Shown one piece after another: positions 1 through 8,765 of a stretch of 64,000 bases of DNA. The stretch spans positions 1-64,000 of the forward strand of contig QEUP01000008.1 of assembly GCA_003577145.1 (NCBI GenBank), written 5' to 3'. The notes below the pieces were generated by a model. It was not told where the DNA came from, made no database searches, and saw only the letters and a list, made by a program, of their open reading frames with translations. Numbering within the stretch: position 1 is the first letter of the stretch; every line of letters starts with the position of its first letter. A program made the position numbers and the translations under genes. The DNA is from Acidobacteriota bacterium. GTDB taxonomy: Bacteria; Actinomycetota; Acidimicrobiia; Acidimicrobiales; Microtrichaceae.

Positions 1-8
1 CGACCGCC

Positions 9-80
9 GGAACGATGTCATGCTGTGAAGAGGACTCCGAGGGCGGAACGATGTCCAGCGGTTCGCGCCGGAACGATGTC
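9..80. repeat. three short direct repeats GGAACGATGTC
   Basis: The 11-base word GGAACGATGTC occurs at 9-19, 45-55 and 70-80, each time with similar GC-rich flanks (CGCC or GGC before it). Several insertion sequence families carry repeated transposase-binding words near their ends, and the following 700 bases look decayed. I infer the end of a lost or neighbouring mobile element. No transposase is visible here, so the assignment is tentative. Confidence 0.4.
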
Positions 81-746
81 CTGCGGGCCGTCAGGTAGCT
101 TGGGCAGCCCCAGAACTGCGATCCCGCGTTACGGCCCTTTCGAGCAGTGCGCAGCACCATGCGCGCACCGCAGTCAGGACAATCAGGTGCTACATCCCCC
201 GGTTCCCGGTTCACCCACGCCGAGTCGGTTCCCTCTCCCTAGTTGGTCACCATCTGCGGTTTCCCCAACTAACTCGCACGAGAACAGTGACCACTGCTCC
301 AAGATCCCCTTTCGCTCAGAGTGTGGACGTGGTCGACAACGCGCTCCTCGATATCAACAAGCCCCTCATTGCCATTGCGGCGATGGTCACCAGGTTCTAC
401 AACCAGCTCGATCTCGATCCGAAGCGCCGATCCTTCGACTGCTGAAGACAAGGGACGCTCTCGCTTCGGATCCCTCTATCAGCGAGCTGACGCTGGAAGC
501 AGTCGAATACAAGACCGCGCTTCCACTCAGCTATCTCACGGACGGTGATGGTGTCGCAACCGCCGTGAGATCACGAGCGGTGACGGCAAGTCGCTGCGTC
601 GAGCCCACCCGGCCTCGAACAGCAAGGGAGGAGCTGGCTCACCCGCGTACCTCCGCAGTCCGACGATTGTGACCAAACCAGCTCCTTGTACGACCAAGTG
701 CCGTACTCCCCCGGGCTGGTTCGTCGGTTTCGTGCACTACAGCTGA
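81..746. other. gene-poor, decayed stretch
   Basis: No convincing gene is seen. Open frames here have no recognisable family, and the longest plus-strand frame (from 25) reads as low-quality, proline/serine/arginine-rich peptide. A short plus-strand reading at 323-445 looks like the tail of a real protein (peptide ending LDLDPKRRSFDC) and may be a relic of a phage- or plasmid-type gene. That reading is unsupported beyond its composition. Confidence 0.35.
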
Positions 747-1121
747 AAGGGCACTGGCTTCCGGCTCCGTGCACATCCGAGACGGCGACGGGTAGAGCTC
801 GCCTCAGCGGAGCCCGAGGCTCGACCCGAAACTGTCGAACAACTCGGTGGCGGCTGGGTCGCCGAGGAAGCACTGGCGATAGCCGTCTACTGCGCGCTCA
901 CCGCCGCGGACTTCGGTGACGGGGTGCTGGCTGCTGTCAATCATTCGGGTGACTCGGACTCGACCGGCGCCATGTGCGGAAACCTGCTGGGCACGATCTC
1001 GGGCAGCGATGTCATCCCCGGCGAGTGGGCGGCAGATCTCATCGAAGCCGACCTGATCGAACAGGTGGCTGCTGATCTGGCAGCTGAAACCCCTGACGCG
1101 GACCGCTATCCACCCTGGTGA
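747..1121 (+). pseudogene. C-terminal remnant of an ADP-ribosylglycohydrolase (DraG/ARH family)
   Basis: The frame is open from just after a stop at 744 to the stop ending at 1121 but has no start codon before the conserved core. It reads [20 protein letters not shown] and then [18 protein letters not shown], which is the C-terminal half of the DraG/ARH fold. The GDSDSTG block supplies metal-binding aspartate and threonine side chains in this family. The N-terminal half, with the TDDT metal motif of intact members, is missing. I call it a 5'-deleted pseudogene. An ATG at 924 would give only 65 residues and cut the domain. A full-length family member lies at 13208-14308 but is not its obvious parent. 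Confidence 0.8.
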
Positions 1122-1175
1122 CGGCTGGGGCCCGCGCGTCACGGCACATCGGTACAGACCGGCCGGAGGACTGCG

Positions 1176-1775
1176 ATGGGAACGATCATCCGCGTCGAGA
1201 TCACCGAGATGGCAGGCCGACGCTGGCGCTGGACGTCGGAGACGGACGGCTTCCGCGAGGGTAGTGGGAAGCTGTCGGACCTTCCCGACGGTGTCGGGAT
1301 CGGAGATCGCATCCCCGTCGAGGTCGCACGCACCCGATCCGGCAACGTCGCGACCAGGTTCGTGCCGCCTCCGGGCACTCGGGTGCAGCACTCGCCTCCG
1401 GACGACGCGGCAGTGTCGCGCCCTCATCCCGGTATGAAGCGCGGGTTGAGCGTCGGCGACATCGTGACGGCTCGTGTGCGCTTCTCGGCCAAGCCGGGTC
1501 GGCCCGACTGCTGGCGCGGCTCCAAGCGGCGACCGGTTCTCGTGGTAGCCATCGACGGCCACTCGGCACACGTCAGGCCGATCCACGACTCCAACAGCTT
1601 CGTGCGGCGAGAAGGCATGGGCCGCAGGATCCGCCGATGGCGCGAGGCCGGACTGCGCAAGCCGAGCGTCGTGTCCAGCCGGGTCATCGACCTGGATCGC
1701 AGCAGTCTCGGGCGAGTCGTCGGCCGTCTCCACGACGCCGACATGCGACGCCTCGTCCCGACCAAGGTGCCGTGA
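1176..1775 (+). CDS. MazF/PemK-like toxin-fold protein with an N-terminal extension
   Basis: A 199-residue protein starting at ATG 1176, preceded by GGAGGA. Residues about 92-195 resemble the MazF/PemK fold (mRNA interferases of type II toxin-antitoxin systems): GDIVTARVRF, then KRRPVLVVAIDG, then a basic helix GMGRRIRRWREAGLRKPSVV and RVVGRLHDADMRRL. Residues 1-70 (GTIIRVEITEMAGRRW...) look like a separate small beta-rich domain of unknown type. No antitoxin gene is seen immediately upstream; the sequence there is the ADP-ribosylglycohydrolase remnant. It could be a housekeeping MazF-like protein rather than a toxin. Family match is moderate and function is inferred. Confidence 0.6.
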   Translation: MGTIIRVEITEMAGRRWRWTSETDGFREGSGKLSDLPDGVGIGDRIPVEVARTRSGNVATRFVPPPGTRVQHSPPDDAAVSRPHPGMKRGLSVGDIVTARVRFSAKPGRPDCWRGSKRRPVLVVAIDGHSAHVRPIHDSNSFVRREGMGRRIRRWREAGLRKPSVVSSRVIDLDRSSLGRVVGRLHDADMRRLVPTKVP

Positions 1776-1849
1776 GCCCGCGGGGTGGTGGTCCATGCGC
1801 CCCGGCTGCCGGCCTCCACGGGCCCCCGAGAAGGCTGTTGACCGTTGCT

Positions 1850-1949
1850 GTCGGGTTCGCCACCGCCATGGCCTGGTGGGTTGCCGAAGCCGGGCAGCGG
1901 CCGGCGATGCGGACGCGCTTCGAACGCCAGGACGACGATCCGCCCAGCG
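1850..1949 (+). pseudogene. decayed partial copy of the MalT/LuxR ATPase gene
   Basis: Bases 1850-1949 closely match 3661-3759 inside the large LuxR-family ATPase gene. Both copies contain the run encoding MAWWVAEAGQRPA and then the codons for RFERQDDDP. The copy here has a one-base length change in the Walker A region, a changed residue (TGGGCG to CGGACG), and diverges beyond about 1949. It is flanked by unrelated sequence and is not expressed as part of a sensible protein. I read it as a relic of a duplication or of a second, lost MalT-type gene. Confidence 0.75.
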
Positions 1950-1970
1950 CCCGGTTGGCCTCACCAGTGA

Positions 1971-2561
1971 TCACTCAGCCGGCCGGTCACGCTCCCTTCG
2001 CGCCACCACGACGCCGGCATCCCAGCCCGGTGCTCGTCCCCCTGGCGGCGGCTCACCGGCGGCGGCGTCGACACCGGCGCTCACGAGCAACCAGGAGATC
2101 ACCGAGTTGGAGTTCCACATCTCGCCGGCATGCAGCTCGTCGCGTCCCCACACCACAGCAGGCACCGAGGGGACCAGCTCGAGCACATTGCGGACCTCGG
2201 TGAGCTCCTCGGTCACGCGCACCGGGCTCGCAACGGCATGGGACAGATCAGGTATGACGCCGTCGCGCCAACGACGGATCTCGTAGCGGAAGATGCGGAA
2301 CCGGCCGGCCAGCCGCGAGCCGACTGCGCCCTCGGCGACAACGCCACGCTCGACTGCCGCCTCGGATGCGGGGATGGGCGTCATCTCGATGACGAAGTCC
2401 CCCTCATCGGTGCGGGCGATCAGGGCCGAGTGGTACAGCGCGTACCGCTCTCGGCGCTGCCACCGCGCCGAGAGCGCCTCGAAGGTCCTGCCGCTGAGGC
2501 GCACAACGCTCGCCCCCGCACCCAGAGGGATCCAGTAGAGGTCCAGCCTCGGCGATCCCAT
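1971..2561 (-). CDS. conserved hypothetical protein
   Basis: A 196-residue soluble protein. ATG 2561 (MGSPRLDLYWIPLGAG) is preferred over the GTG at 2591, which would overlap the upstream gene's stop at 2576. The reading is protein-like throughout, with motifs RFRIFRYEIRRWRDGVIPD, VWGRDELHAGEMWNSNSVISWLL and GGRAPGWDAGVVVA. I associate this pattern with an uncharacterised family common in actinobacteria, with no known reaction. It lacks a signal peptide, membrane segments or recognisable catalytic motif. It lies 14 bases downstream of the META lipoprotein gene on the same strand, so the two probably share a transcript. Its 3' end abuts the duplicated ATPase fragment. Confidence 0.7.
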   Translation of the reverse strand: MGSPRLDLYWIPLGAGASVVRLSGRTFEALSARWQRRERYALYHSALIARTDEGDFVIEMTPIPASEAAVERGVVAEGAVGSRLAGRFRIFRYEIRRWRDGVIPDLSHAVASPVRVTEELTEVRNVLELVPSVPAVVWGRDELHAGEMWNSNSVISWLLVSAGVDAAAGEPPPGGRAPGWDAGVVVARRERDRPAE

Positions 2562-2575
2562 GCGATGCCGCCCTA

Positions 2576-3409
2576 TCAGGCCCGCCGCCACACCAAGGCC
2601 GGGGACCCGTCGCCGAGTGTCAGCTCGTCGCCCTCCACGCCGTAGGGCACCTCGGCAGTGAGCACCCCGACCACGGTTGCCTCGAGGTCCATGGCGGCCT
2701 CCTCACAGGCCATCTCGGTCAACCCCAGCGATTCGACCATGATGGCCTCCGGGCCCAGCTGCGCCGTGGCGCTCCCGGAGTTGCACCCGGTGAACACCGA
2801 GATGGCCGTCTCGGAGATCTCCAAGGTGGGTGCCGCCACACCGGCCGGAACGCTCGAAGCGGTCCCGCCGTCGATGACGGTCTCGAGCTCCCAGGTGCCC
2901 AGCAGGTCGTCGGCGCCGCCGCCGTCGGCCGGCTCAGCCGTCAAGACCATGCTCACCTCGCCGCCGTCGAGCCTCAGCTCGCTGTCCTGCAGCGACCAGA
3001 CGAGCCCCCCGGTGAGCCAGCCGGCGAGCCAGGCGTCCTGTTCGGCCAGCGCCTGTTCGCAGCCCATCAGGGTCGTGGCCAGCTCACCGGGAATGCTCAG
3101 CTCGTCGCCCACCAGCGTGTATGCGCCGGTCATCGAGTTGCACCCGGCGCTTGCTCTCAGGTCCCCGCCGGAGAACGCCAGCGTCACGGCGGTATCGGCC
3201 ACGAGCTCATGGCCGCTCACCGACTGCGACACGAACTCCTCCCCGTCCAGGGGGTCGGCATCGGTCGAGGTCACCGGCGCCTGGCCCGGCGTGGTCGTCG
3301 TGGTGGAGTCGGCTGCGTCGTCATCACCACAGCCCAGCACTGCCAGAGCCGTCACCACTGCCAGCAGGACCAGCCCGCGGCCGTAGCCATGATCTCGCTG
3401 ACTCGTCAT
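2576..3409 (-). CDS. META-domain (HslJ-like) lipoprotein, two tandem domains
   Basis: A 277-residue exported lipoprotein. ATG 3409 is chosen because GAGGAG lies just upstream and a signal peptide follows directly, ending at VLGC with Cys27, then an acidic/threonine linker (CGDDDAADSTTTTT). Two META-type repeats follow, each with the GCNSMTGAY or TGCNSGSAT cysteine motif and a later cysteine (MGCEQALAEQDAWL; EMACEEAAMDLE). META domains (HslJ family) are small envelope domains linked to heat or antibiotic stress in other bacteria. The exact role is unknown. The gene diverges from the MalT-type regulator at 3464, leaving only about 54 bases of shared promoter, so it may be a target of that regulator. 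Confidence 0.85.
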   Translation of the reverse strand: MTSQRDHGYGRGLVLLAVVTALAVLGCGDDDAADSTTTTTPGQAPVTSTDADPLDGEEFVSQSVSGHELVADTAVTLAFSGGDLRASAGCNSMTGAYTLVGDELSIPGELATTLMGCEQALAEQDAWLAGWLTGGLVWSLQDSELRLDGGEVSMVLTAEPADGGGADDLLGTWELETVIDGGTASSVPAGVAAPTLEISETAISVFTGCNSGSATAQLGPEAIMVESLGLTEMACEEAAMDLEATVVGVLTAEVPYGVEGDELTLGDGSPALVWRRA

Positions 3410-3463
3410 GCGTTCGGTCTCCTCGTCGCCGGTGCCCGCCAGGACACTAGTGCCGTGGTGGAC

Positions 3464-6154
3464 ATGAGCTGGCAGCAGCGCGGCCGACTCGGGCATGCTG
3501 CGCTGGTGGCCGGCGACCCCCCAGTCGAACCGACGTCGTTCCCGCCGTCGCGCTTCTCGGCCCCGCGCCAGGCGCTGTCACTACCGCGCCCGGCTGTCAT
3601 CGACGCGCTGACACGCGCCGTCGAAGAGCACGTCCTCACGCTGCTGGTGGCGCCCGGGGGGTCGGGCAAGACGACCGCCATGGCCTGGTGGGTTGCCGAA
3701 GCCGGGCAGCGGCCGGCGGTGTGGGCGCGCTTCGAACGCCAAGACGATGATCCGCTCAGCGTGGCCAACGTGTTGCTGGCGGCGCTGCGTCACCGCCTGC
3801 CCGGCGCGGGGAGACGCCTGGATCAGGTGCTCGCCATGGGTACAGCAGCCGAGGTGCACAGCCTGGCGGTGGCACTGGTGAACGACCTGGCCGAACATCG
3901 CGACATCGTGTTGGTCCTGGACGACCTGCACACGATCGACGCTCCCGAGAGCCTGGAGTTGCTCGGTGGCGTGCTCGACAACATGCCGACCGACGCACGC
4001 ATGATCGCCGCCAGCCGGACCGATCCAGCTCTCTCGCTGGCCCGTCGCAGGGTGCGCCGCGAGCTGGGCGAGCTGAGGGGAGCCGACCTGCGCCTCGACG
4101 CACCGGCAGTGCGCGCCGTGCTGGAGCAGGCGGGTGTCCACGGCGACGTATCCGCCCAGCAGATCCTCGACTACTCCGGGGGCTGGGCCGCGGCGGTGCA
4201 CCTCGCTGCTGTGCGAGCCGCCGGCGGTCACCGGCCACCGGAGCCGGCGGGGCCGGCGCGGGGCACCCGGAGCGAGATCAACGACTTCTTCACCGAGGAG
4301 GTGCTCGCGGACCTCCCTGCCGACCTGCGATCGTTCCTGCTGGAGACCTCGCTGCTGGGCGAGTTCGACGCGGAGATGTGCGCCGCGGTGACCGGGCGCG
4401 ACGACGCCGCGGCGTTGCTGGACGAGATCCTCCGCCGTGACCTCTTCGTGGGCCAGTTCGGCGACGAGCAGGCGGCGCTGCGCTACCACGACCTGTTCGC
4501 CGGCTTCCTACGGGAACGCCTCATCACCGAGCGTCCCCGCCCGGAGGTCGATGCTCTTCGCCGCCGCGCCGCGGCCTGCTCGCCGACGGGTGACGCGTTG
4601 CGCCTGCTGGTCGATGCCGGTGAGGTCGATGCTGCGGCAGAGCTGATCTCCGGGGCGGGACGGGCGCAGCTCGCAGGCAGCGGGGCCCACGTCCCGGATG
4701 CCTGGGTGAACCTGTTGCCTCCGGCCGCGAGACGCCGGCATCCCTGGGTCGGCTTGCTGGCCGGGCTCGGGCAGGTTCGCCGAGGCCAGATGCTCGGGGC
4801 CCGACACGAGCTGCAAGCTGCGCTCGATGAGCTTCGTGACGCCGGGGACCAGTTCGGCACGGTCGAAGCCGAGTTCGCCCTCGCCGAGGCGCGCATGGGC
4901 CTGGGCGACATGGCTGCCGCCGAGCAGCTCTTTGACGCGCTGCAAGCGCAGCCCCTGGGCCCCGACGAGCGGATCCGGTTGCTCAACACCCGCTTCTGGC
5001 ACAACTTCTTCGCCACCGACTGGAGCGCGGCCAGCTCTTCGCTGGAGGAAGCATTCGATCTGGCGTTCGGGGGCGCCAGCGACATCGGTCGCAAGGCGCT
5101 GGCCATGGCGCTCGGCACCGAGTCGCTCTTCGTCGACGCCGGACCGGCCTGGCTGCACGAGCAGTGCCGGCGCCTGGCAAGGGCGATCGGCGAGCCCGAC
5201 AGCCCCGCCGGCGCCTCCTTGAGAATGGCCGACGCCGCCGCAGCCTTCCTCGCCGGTGACATCGAAGGCTGCATGAGCACCCTCAGCAAAGCACTGACCG
5301 TATCCCGCGAGCACGGCGGCCTCGGCTGGCTGGACCTGGCCCTCGACCGGCTGCGCCTGGCCGCGGCCTCGGCGACAGGCGACCACGCCACAATCGCCGC
5401 GATCAGCGCGCAGGCGTCGAGATGCGCCGAGGCGTCCGACGTGCACCACCAGGAACGAGCCATGTACGCCTACGCTCAGGCCCGTTCGGCGCTGACCCGC
5501 CAACGTCCCGGCGAGCTGGCCGACATCCGGGACCACTGGCTGGGCGACGTCAGCGACAACGACCGTCCCGACGCGGCGGTGACGCTGATGGTGATCGACG
5601 CCCACATCGCCGGAGCCGCCGGTCGCGAGGACGAGGCAGCTCACCTGCTCGAGGCTGCCGCCGAGTTGCACCGCGCGGTCCGCTTCTCGTTGATGACGGG
5701 TCAGCCCCTGCTGGAGCTGGCCACGATGCAACTGGAGGCGGGTCACGAGCACGAGGCGCTCAACACCGCCCACGAGGCTCTCGGGACCGTCTCGGCCATG
5801 GACGCCCCGGGCCTGCTGCTACAAGACGGCCCCGGCGCTCACAAGACGCTGCTGGAGAGGTGCGCCCAAGCAGGTCTGCTGCGACAGGTGGTGACCGCGG
5901 CGCTGGCCTGGCGAGCTGCGCCGGGCCGGCCCAACCCGCTGGCTGTGCCCGGCACGGGCGCCGAGCTCAGCGTGCGGGAGGTCGAGGTGCTGCGCCGGGT
6001 TGTCGCCGGCGACTCGAACCGTGCCATCGCCGAGGCGCTGTTCATCAGCGAGCGCACCGTCAAGACCCACATGACCTCGTTGCTGCGCAAGCTGGGGGCG
6101 TCGTCGCGCACGCAGGCGGTGGCCAGGGTGCGTGAACTCGGCCTCGCCCTCTGA
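3464..6154 (+). CDS. MalT-like LuxR-family ATP-dependent transcriptional regulator
   Basis: About 896 residues from ATG 3464. GTGs at 3455 and 3458 are alternatives, and the frame is open further upstream but would overlap the divergent gene. It is a STAND-type regulator: Walker A LVAPGGSGKTT at residues 61-71, Walker B region DIVLVLDDLHTID, a winged-helix/arm region, a long helical TPR-like sensor domain (about 330-800), and a C-terminal LuxR HTH. The HTH reads LSVREVEVLRRVVAGDSNRAIAEALFISERTVKTH. Such proteins bind DNA after an inducer and ATP drive oligomerisation. The ligand is unknown. A damaged copy of its Walker-region DNA lies at 1850-1949. It probably controls itself and the divergent META lipoprotein. 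Confidence 0.88.
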   Translation: MSWQQRGRLGHAALVAGDPPVEPTSFPPSRFSAPRQALSLPRPAVIDALTRAVEEHVLTLLVAPGGSGKTTAMAWWVAEAGQRPAVWARFERQDDDPLSVANVLLAALRHRLPGAGRRLDQVLAMGTAAEVHSLAVALVNDLAEHRDIVLVLDDLHTIDAPESLELLGGVLDNMPTDARMIAASRTDPALSLARRRVRRELGELRGADLRLDAPAVRAVLEQAGVHGDVSAQQILDYSGGWAAAVHLAAVRAAGGHRPPEPAGPARGTRSEINDFFTEEVLADLPADLRSFLLETSLLGEFDAEMCAAVTGRDDAAALLDEILRRDLFVGQFGDEQAALRYHDLFAGFLRERLITERPRPEVDALRRRAAACSPTGDALRLLVDAGEVDAAAELISGAGRAQLAGSGAHVPDAWVNLLPPAARRRHPWVGLLAGLGQVRRGQMLGARHELQAALDELRDAGDQFGTVEAEFALAEARMGLGDMAAAEQLFDALQAQPLGPDERIRLLNTRFWHNFFATDWSAASSSLEEAFDLAFGGASDIGRKALAMALGTESLFVDAGPAWLHEQCRRLARAIGEPDSPAGASLRMADAAAAFLAGDIEGCMSTLSKALTVSREHGGLGWLDLALDRLRLAAASATGDHATIAAISAQASRCAEASDVHHQERAMYAYAQARSALTRQRPGELADIRDHWLGDVSDNDRPDAAVTLMVIDAHIAGAAGREDEAAHLLEAAAELHRAVRFSLMTGQPLLELATMQLEAGHEHEALNTAHEALGTVSAMDAPGLLLQDGPGAHKTLLERCAQAGLLRQVVTAALAWRAAPGRPNPLAVPGTGAELSVREVEVLRRVVAGDSNRAIAEALFISERTVKTHMTSLLRKLGASSRTQAVARVRELGLAL

Positions 6155-6306
6155 GGACCTGCACACCTCGGCTCGGCGCCGCCGGAACGAGGGCCTGCGC
6201 CGCGACCGTTCAGACCCGGCCGGCACCGGGATACGACCTTGGTACGATGCGTCGCCGCTGGTGATCCTGTTCGCTCGGGGGGTCAGAACCTGCGAGAGGA
6301 GCCCCC

Positions 6307-6891
6307 GTGTCACCAGCCCTTCGATCCAGCCGCAAACCCGCCGTCGAGTTCACCGGCACCCGCCGTCGGGTCCGGTCACGGTTGGCCGTGGCGGGCCTCG
6401 CGCTGCTCGTGGTCGCTGTCCTCACCGGCGGTTGCAGCGCAGATGACCCCTCCGCAGCATCCGAGGACGTACAAGACCAACAAGAGGAGCCCACCATGCA
6501 ACGCACCCCGGTCAACCCCTGGCAGTGGTCAGTGGATCTCGGCTTCAACCAAGGCGAGCTTGTCGAGAACAGCAGCCGCCAGCTCCTGCTCGCCGGCCAG
6601 TCAGCGATGAGCGCCGACGGCGCGCCGCAGCACGCGGGTGACATGGCCGCCCAGATCGAGCTGTCGCTCGACAACATGGAGGCAGTGCTCGCCGAGGCGG
6701 GAATGGACCTCTCCAACGTGGTCCGCCTCAACGTCTACACCACCGACGTCGACGCGGTGTTCGCCAACTACGGCCTGATCGCCGAGCGGCTCGGAACCGC
6801 CGGCGTCGCCCCGCCGGGATCGCTGCTGGGCGTCTCCCGTCTCGCCTATCCCGAGCTGATGGTCGAGCTCGAAGCCACCGCCGCGGGCTGA
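6307..6891 (+). CDS. RidA/YjgF-family protein with lipoprotein-type N-terminus
   Basis: The long form starts at GTG 6307 after GAGAGGAGCC and has 194 residues: a basic N-terminus, hydrophobic LALLVVAVLTGGC with a candidate lipobox cysteine at residue 43, then an acidic linker. A second start, ATG 6496, is also preceded by GAGGAGCCC and would give a 131-residue classical cytoplasmic RidA. The RidA core reads VDLGFNQGELVE, LLLAGQSAMSADGAPQHAGDMAAQ, VVRLNVYTTDVDAVF and ELMVELEATA. RidA proteins hydrolyse reactive enamine/imine intermediates, but the arginine normally near the C-terminal active site is not evident. Either two products are made from nested starts or the protein is exported. Confidence 0.8.
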   Translation: MSPALRSSRKPAVEFTGTRRRVRSRLAVAGLALLVVAVLTGGCSADDPSAASEDVQDQQEEPTMQRTPVNPWQWSVDLGFNQGELVENSSRQLLLAGQSAMSADGAPQHAGDMAAQIELSLDNMEAVLAEAGMDLSNVVRLNVYTTDVDAVFANYGLIAERLGTAGVAPPGSLLGVSRLAYPELMVELEATAAG

Positions 6892-6927
6892 GGGGCCGAC
6901 GCCCTCCGCGGGCGCTCGGGAGGGACC

Positions 6928-7650
6928 TCACCGCCTGCTGTGCACCCCGCTACGCCGGTTCAGCTCGGGGCGAAGCATGGCGGGGTGCAACAGCTCGGCG
7001 TCGCCGCGACGGTAGAGCCGGGCGGGTCGTCCACCCTGCCGGGTGGTGCTCTGCCCGGTCGGCTCGACGAAACCGGGGGTGCCGGTCACCTTGCGATGGA
7101 AGTTGCGGGGGTCCAGCTCGGTACCCCATACGGCTTCGTACACCTGGCGCAGCTCGTTGATGGTGAACCCGGGTGCGCAGAACGCGGTGGCCAGCGGGGA
7201 GTACTCGAGCTTGGCTCGGGCCCGCTCCACCCCCTCTGACAGGATCCGGTGGTGATCGAAGGCCAGCCCGTTGGCGAGGAGGTCCCCGACCGGTAGCCAG
7301 GCGGCGGCCGCGGCGTCGGAGCCGGCGACCGGTGGCGCGGCTTCGGGTACCAGCGCGAGGTAGGCGACCGACACCACCCGCCCCCGGGGATCGCGCTCGG
7401 GGCTCCCGTAGGTGCCGAGTTGCTCGAGATGGATCCGCAGGTCGGCGACGCCGGTCTCCTCCACAAGCTCACGTTCGGCAGCGTCGAGCAGGTCCTCGTG
7501 CACGCCGACGAAGCCGCCGGGCAGCGCCAGGCGACCCTTGAAGGGCTGCGCGCCCCGTTCGATCACCAGTGCCTGCAACAAGTCGTCCCTGACGGTGAGG
7601 ACCACCAGGTCCACCGCGACCGGGAAGGGCGGCTGCGTCATCTCGCTCAT
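6928..7650 (-). CDS. Nudix-domain transcriptional regulator (NrtR type)
   Basis: A 240-residue protein with an N-terminal Nudix domain and a C-terminal winged helix, the NrtR architecture. The Nudix box is canonical: GGFVGVHEDLLDAAERELVE followed by ETGV. The C-terminal part (FTINELRQVYEAVWGTELDPRNFHRKV) is typical of the NrtR DNA-binding domain, and the tail is basic. NrtR proteins sense ADP-ribose and repress NAD-related genes. The frame opens at ATG 7662, but that codon lies inside a palindromic operator, so ATG 7650 or 7641 is more likely. It is divergent from the SPFH/NAD-kinase-like operon, which it probably represses along with itself. Confidence 0.85.
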   Translation of the reverse strand: MSEMTQPPFPVAVDLVVLTVRDDLLQALVIERGAQPFKGRLALPGGFVGVHEDLLDAAERELVEETGVADLRIHLEQLGTYGSPERDPRGRVVSVAYLALVPEAAPPVAGSDAAAAAWLPVGDLLANGLAFDHHRILSEGVERARAKLEYSPLATAFCAPGFTINELRQVYEAVWGTELDPRNFHRKVTGTPGFVEPTGQSTTRQGGRPARLYRRGDAELLHPAMLRPELNRRSGVHSRR

Positions 7651-7655
7651 CATAA

Positions 7656-7670
7656 TCGTCATCTTGACGA
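7656..7670. promoter_or_regulatory. palindromic operator 1 of the Nudix regulator
   Basis: TCGTCA-TCT-TGACGA is a perfect inverted repeat with 6-base arms. It matches the second site at 7689-7703 and lies 33 bp (about three helical turns) from it, centre to centre. It sits over the predicted -10 region of the leftward regulator gene (GATTAT at 7657-7652 on the minus strand). Confidence 0.75.
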
Positions 7671-7688
7671 GAAGTCTAGGTTAGTTTA

Positions 7689-7703
7689 TCGTCAGAGTGA
7701 CGA
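7689..7703. promoter_or_regulatory. palindromic operator 2 of the Nudix regulator
   Basis: TCGTCA-GAG-TGACGA has the same arms as operator 1. The flanks extend the symmetry (TTATCGTCA against TGACGACAA, 8 of 9 matching). It is 24 bases before the SPFH start codon and overlaps the likely -10 element GACAAT of the rightward operon, the expected place for a repressor. Confidence 0.75.
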
Positions 7704-7727
7704 CAATAGCTGTAGGAGGTCCTGGCC

Positions 7728-8765
7728 ATGGCCGACATCACCCGCCACCCGCTGCTCCATCACCTGAGGGCCGACACAACGACCTATGTCCGCCACCTCC
7801 GCAACGGGCGCGTCAAGCACGAGGGCGCGGGCCTGGCGTTCTGGTTCCGGCCCCGCACGGCGGCACTGGTCGCGGTCCCTGTCGACGACCGCGAGCAGGC
7901 ACTGCTGTTCCACGCCCGCACCGCCGACTTCCAGGACCTCACCGTGCAGGCGACGGTCAACTACCGCGTCGTCGACCCAGGCCTGGCCGCGACCAGGATC
8001 GACTTCGGCATCGCGCCCGAGACCGGGGCGTGGAACGCCACCCCGCTGGAGACCCTCGGCGGCCTGCTCACCGAGCTGGCCCAACAACCCGCCCTGGAGC
8101 AGATCGCCGGGATGGCGATGGCCGATGCGCTCACCAATGGTGTGGCGCGTGTACGCGACCGGGTGGCCGCAGCCCTCGCCGACGACACCCGGCTGGCGGA
8201 GAGGGGCCTGGCAGTGACCGACGTGCGGGTTGTCGCCCTCCGCACCGATGCCGAGGTCGAGCGGGCGCTGCAGACCGGCACCCGTGAGCAGGTGCAACAA
8301 GAAGCCGATCGGGCGACGTTCGAGCGGCGGGCGCTGGCGGTGGAGCGCGAGCGGGCGATCGCCGAGAACGAGCTGCAGAACAAGATCGAGCTGGCCCGCC
8401 GCGAGGAGGACCTGGTGACCCAGCAGGGCCAGAACGACCGTCGGCGCGCAACGGAGAAGGCAGCGGCCGAACAGATCGCCACCGAGGCAGCCGCCGCGCA
8501 GCGACGACTCATCGCCGACGCCACCGCCGACACGACCCGCCTGGTCGGCCAAGCCGAAGCCGACGCCGAGGCCGCCAAGCTGGCCGCCTACCGCGAGCTG
8601 GAGCAGGCCACGCTGCTCGGTCTGGCGCTGCGGGAGCTGGCCGGGAACCTCCCGAACATCACCAACCTCACGGTGACCCCCGACCTACTCACTCCGATCC
8701 TGGCGCGCTTCGCCCGGCCCGATCCCGAACCGGATCCCGGCGAGCCACAGGAGCAGGCGGCATGA
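7728..8765 (+). CDS. SPFH/Band-7 domain protein
   Basis: 345 residues from ATG 7728, with AGGAGGT nine bases upstream. The N-terminal two-thirds has the SPFH (stomatin/prohibitin/flotillin) pattern: [18 protein letters not shown], then [17 protein letters not shown], then [41 protein letters not shown] beginning a long charged coiled coil (about 195-275). A C-terminal helical region and a proline/aspartate tail follow. There is no N-terminal membrane segment, unlike most stomatins, so a soluble oligomer or peripheral scaffold is likely. It overlaps the next gene by ATGA, implying coupled translation and probably a shared complex or pathway. Confidence 0.82.
   Translation: MADITRHPLLHHLRADTTTYVRHLRNGRVKHEGAGLAFWFRPRTAALVAVPVDDREQALLFHARTADFQDLTVQATVNYRVVDPGLAATRIDFGIAPETGAWNATPLETLGGLLTELAQQPALEQIAGMAMADALTNGVARVRDRVAAALADDTRLAERGLAVTDVRVVALRTDAEVERALQTGTREQVQQEADRATFERRALAVERERAIAENELQNKIELARREEDLVTQQGQNDRRRATEKAAAEQIATEAAAAQRRLIADATADTTRLVGQAEADAEAAKLAAYRELEQATLLGLALRELAGNLPNITNLTVTPDLLTPILARFARPDPEPDPGEPQEQAA

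Noticed and set aside
25-672. 215-residue plus-strand frame
   Set aside because: No family resemblance, poor composition and no ribosome site; region looks decayed.
804-1964. 386-residue minus-strand open frame
   Set aside because: Antisense shadow of the glycohydrolase remnant and the MazF-like gene; its peptide is Arg/Pro/Ala-rich with no motif.
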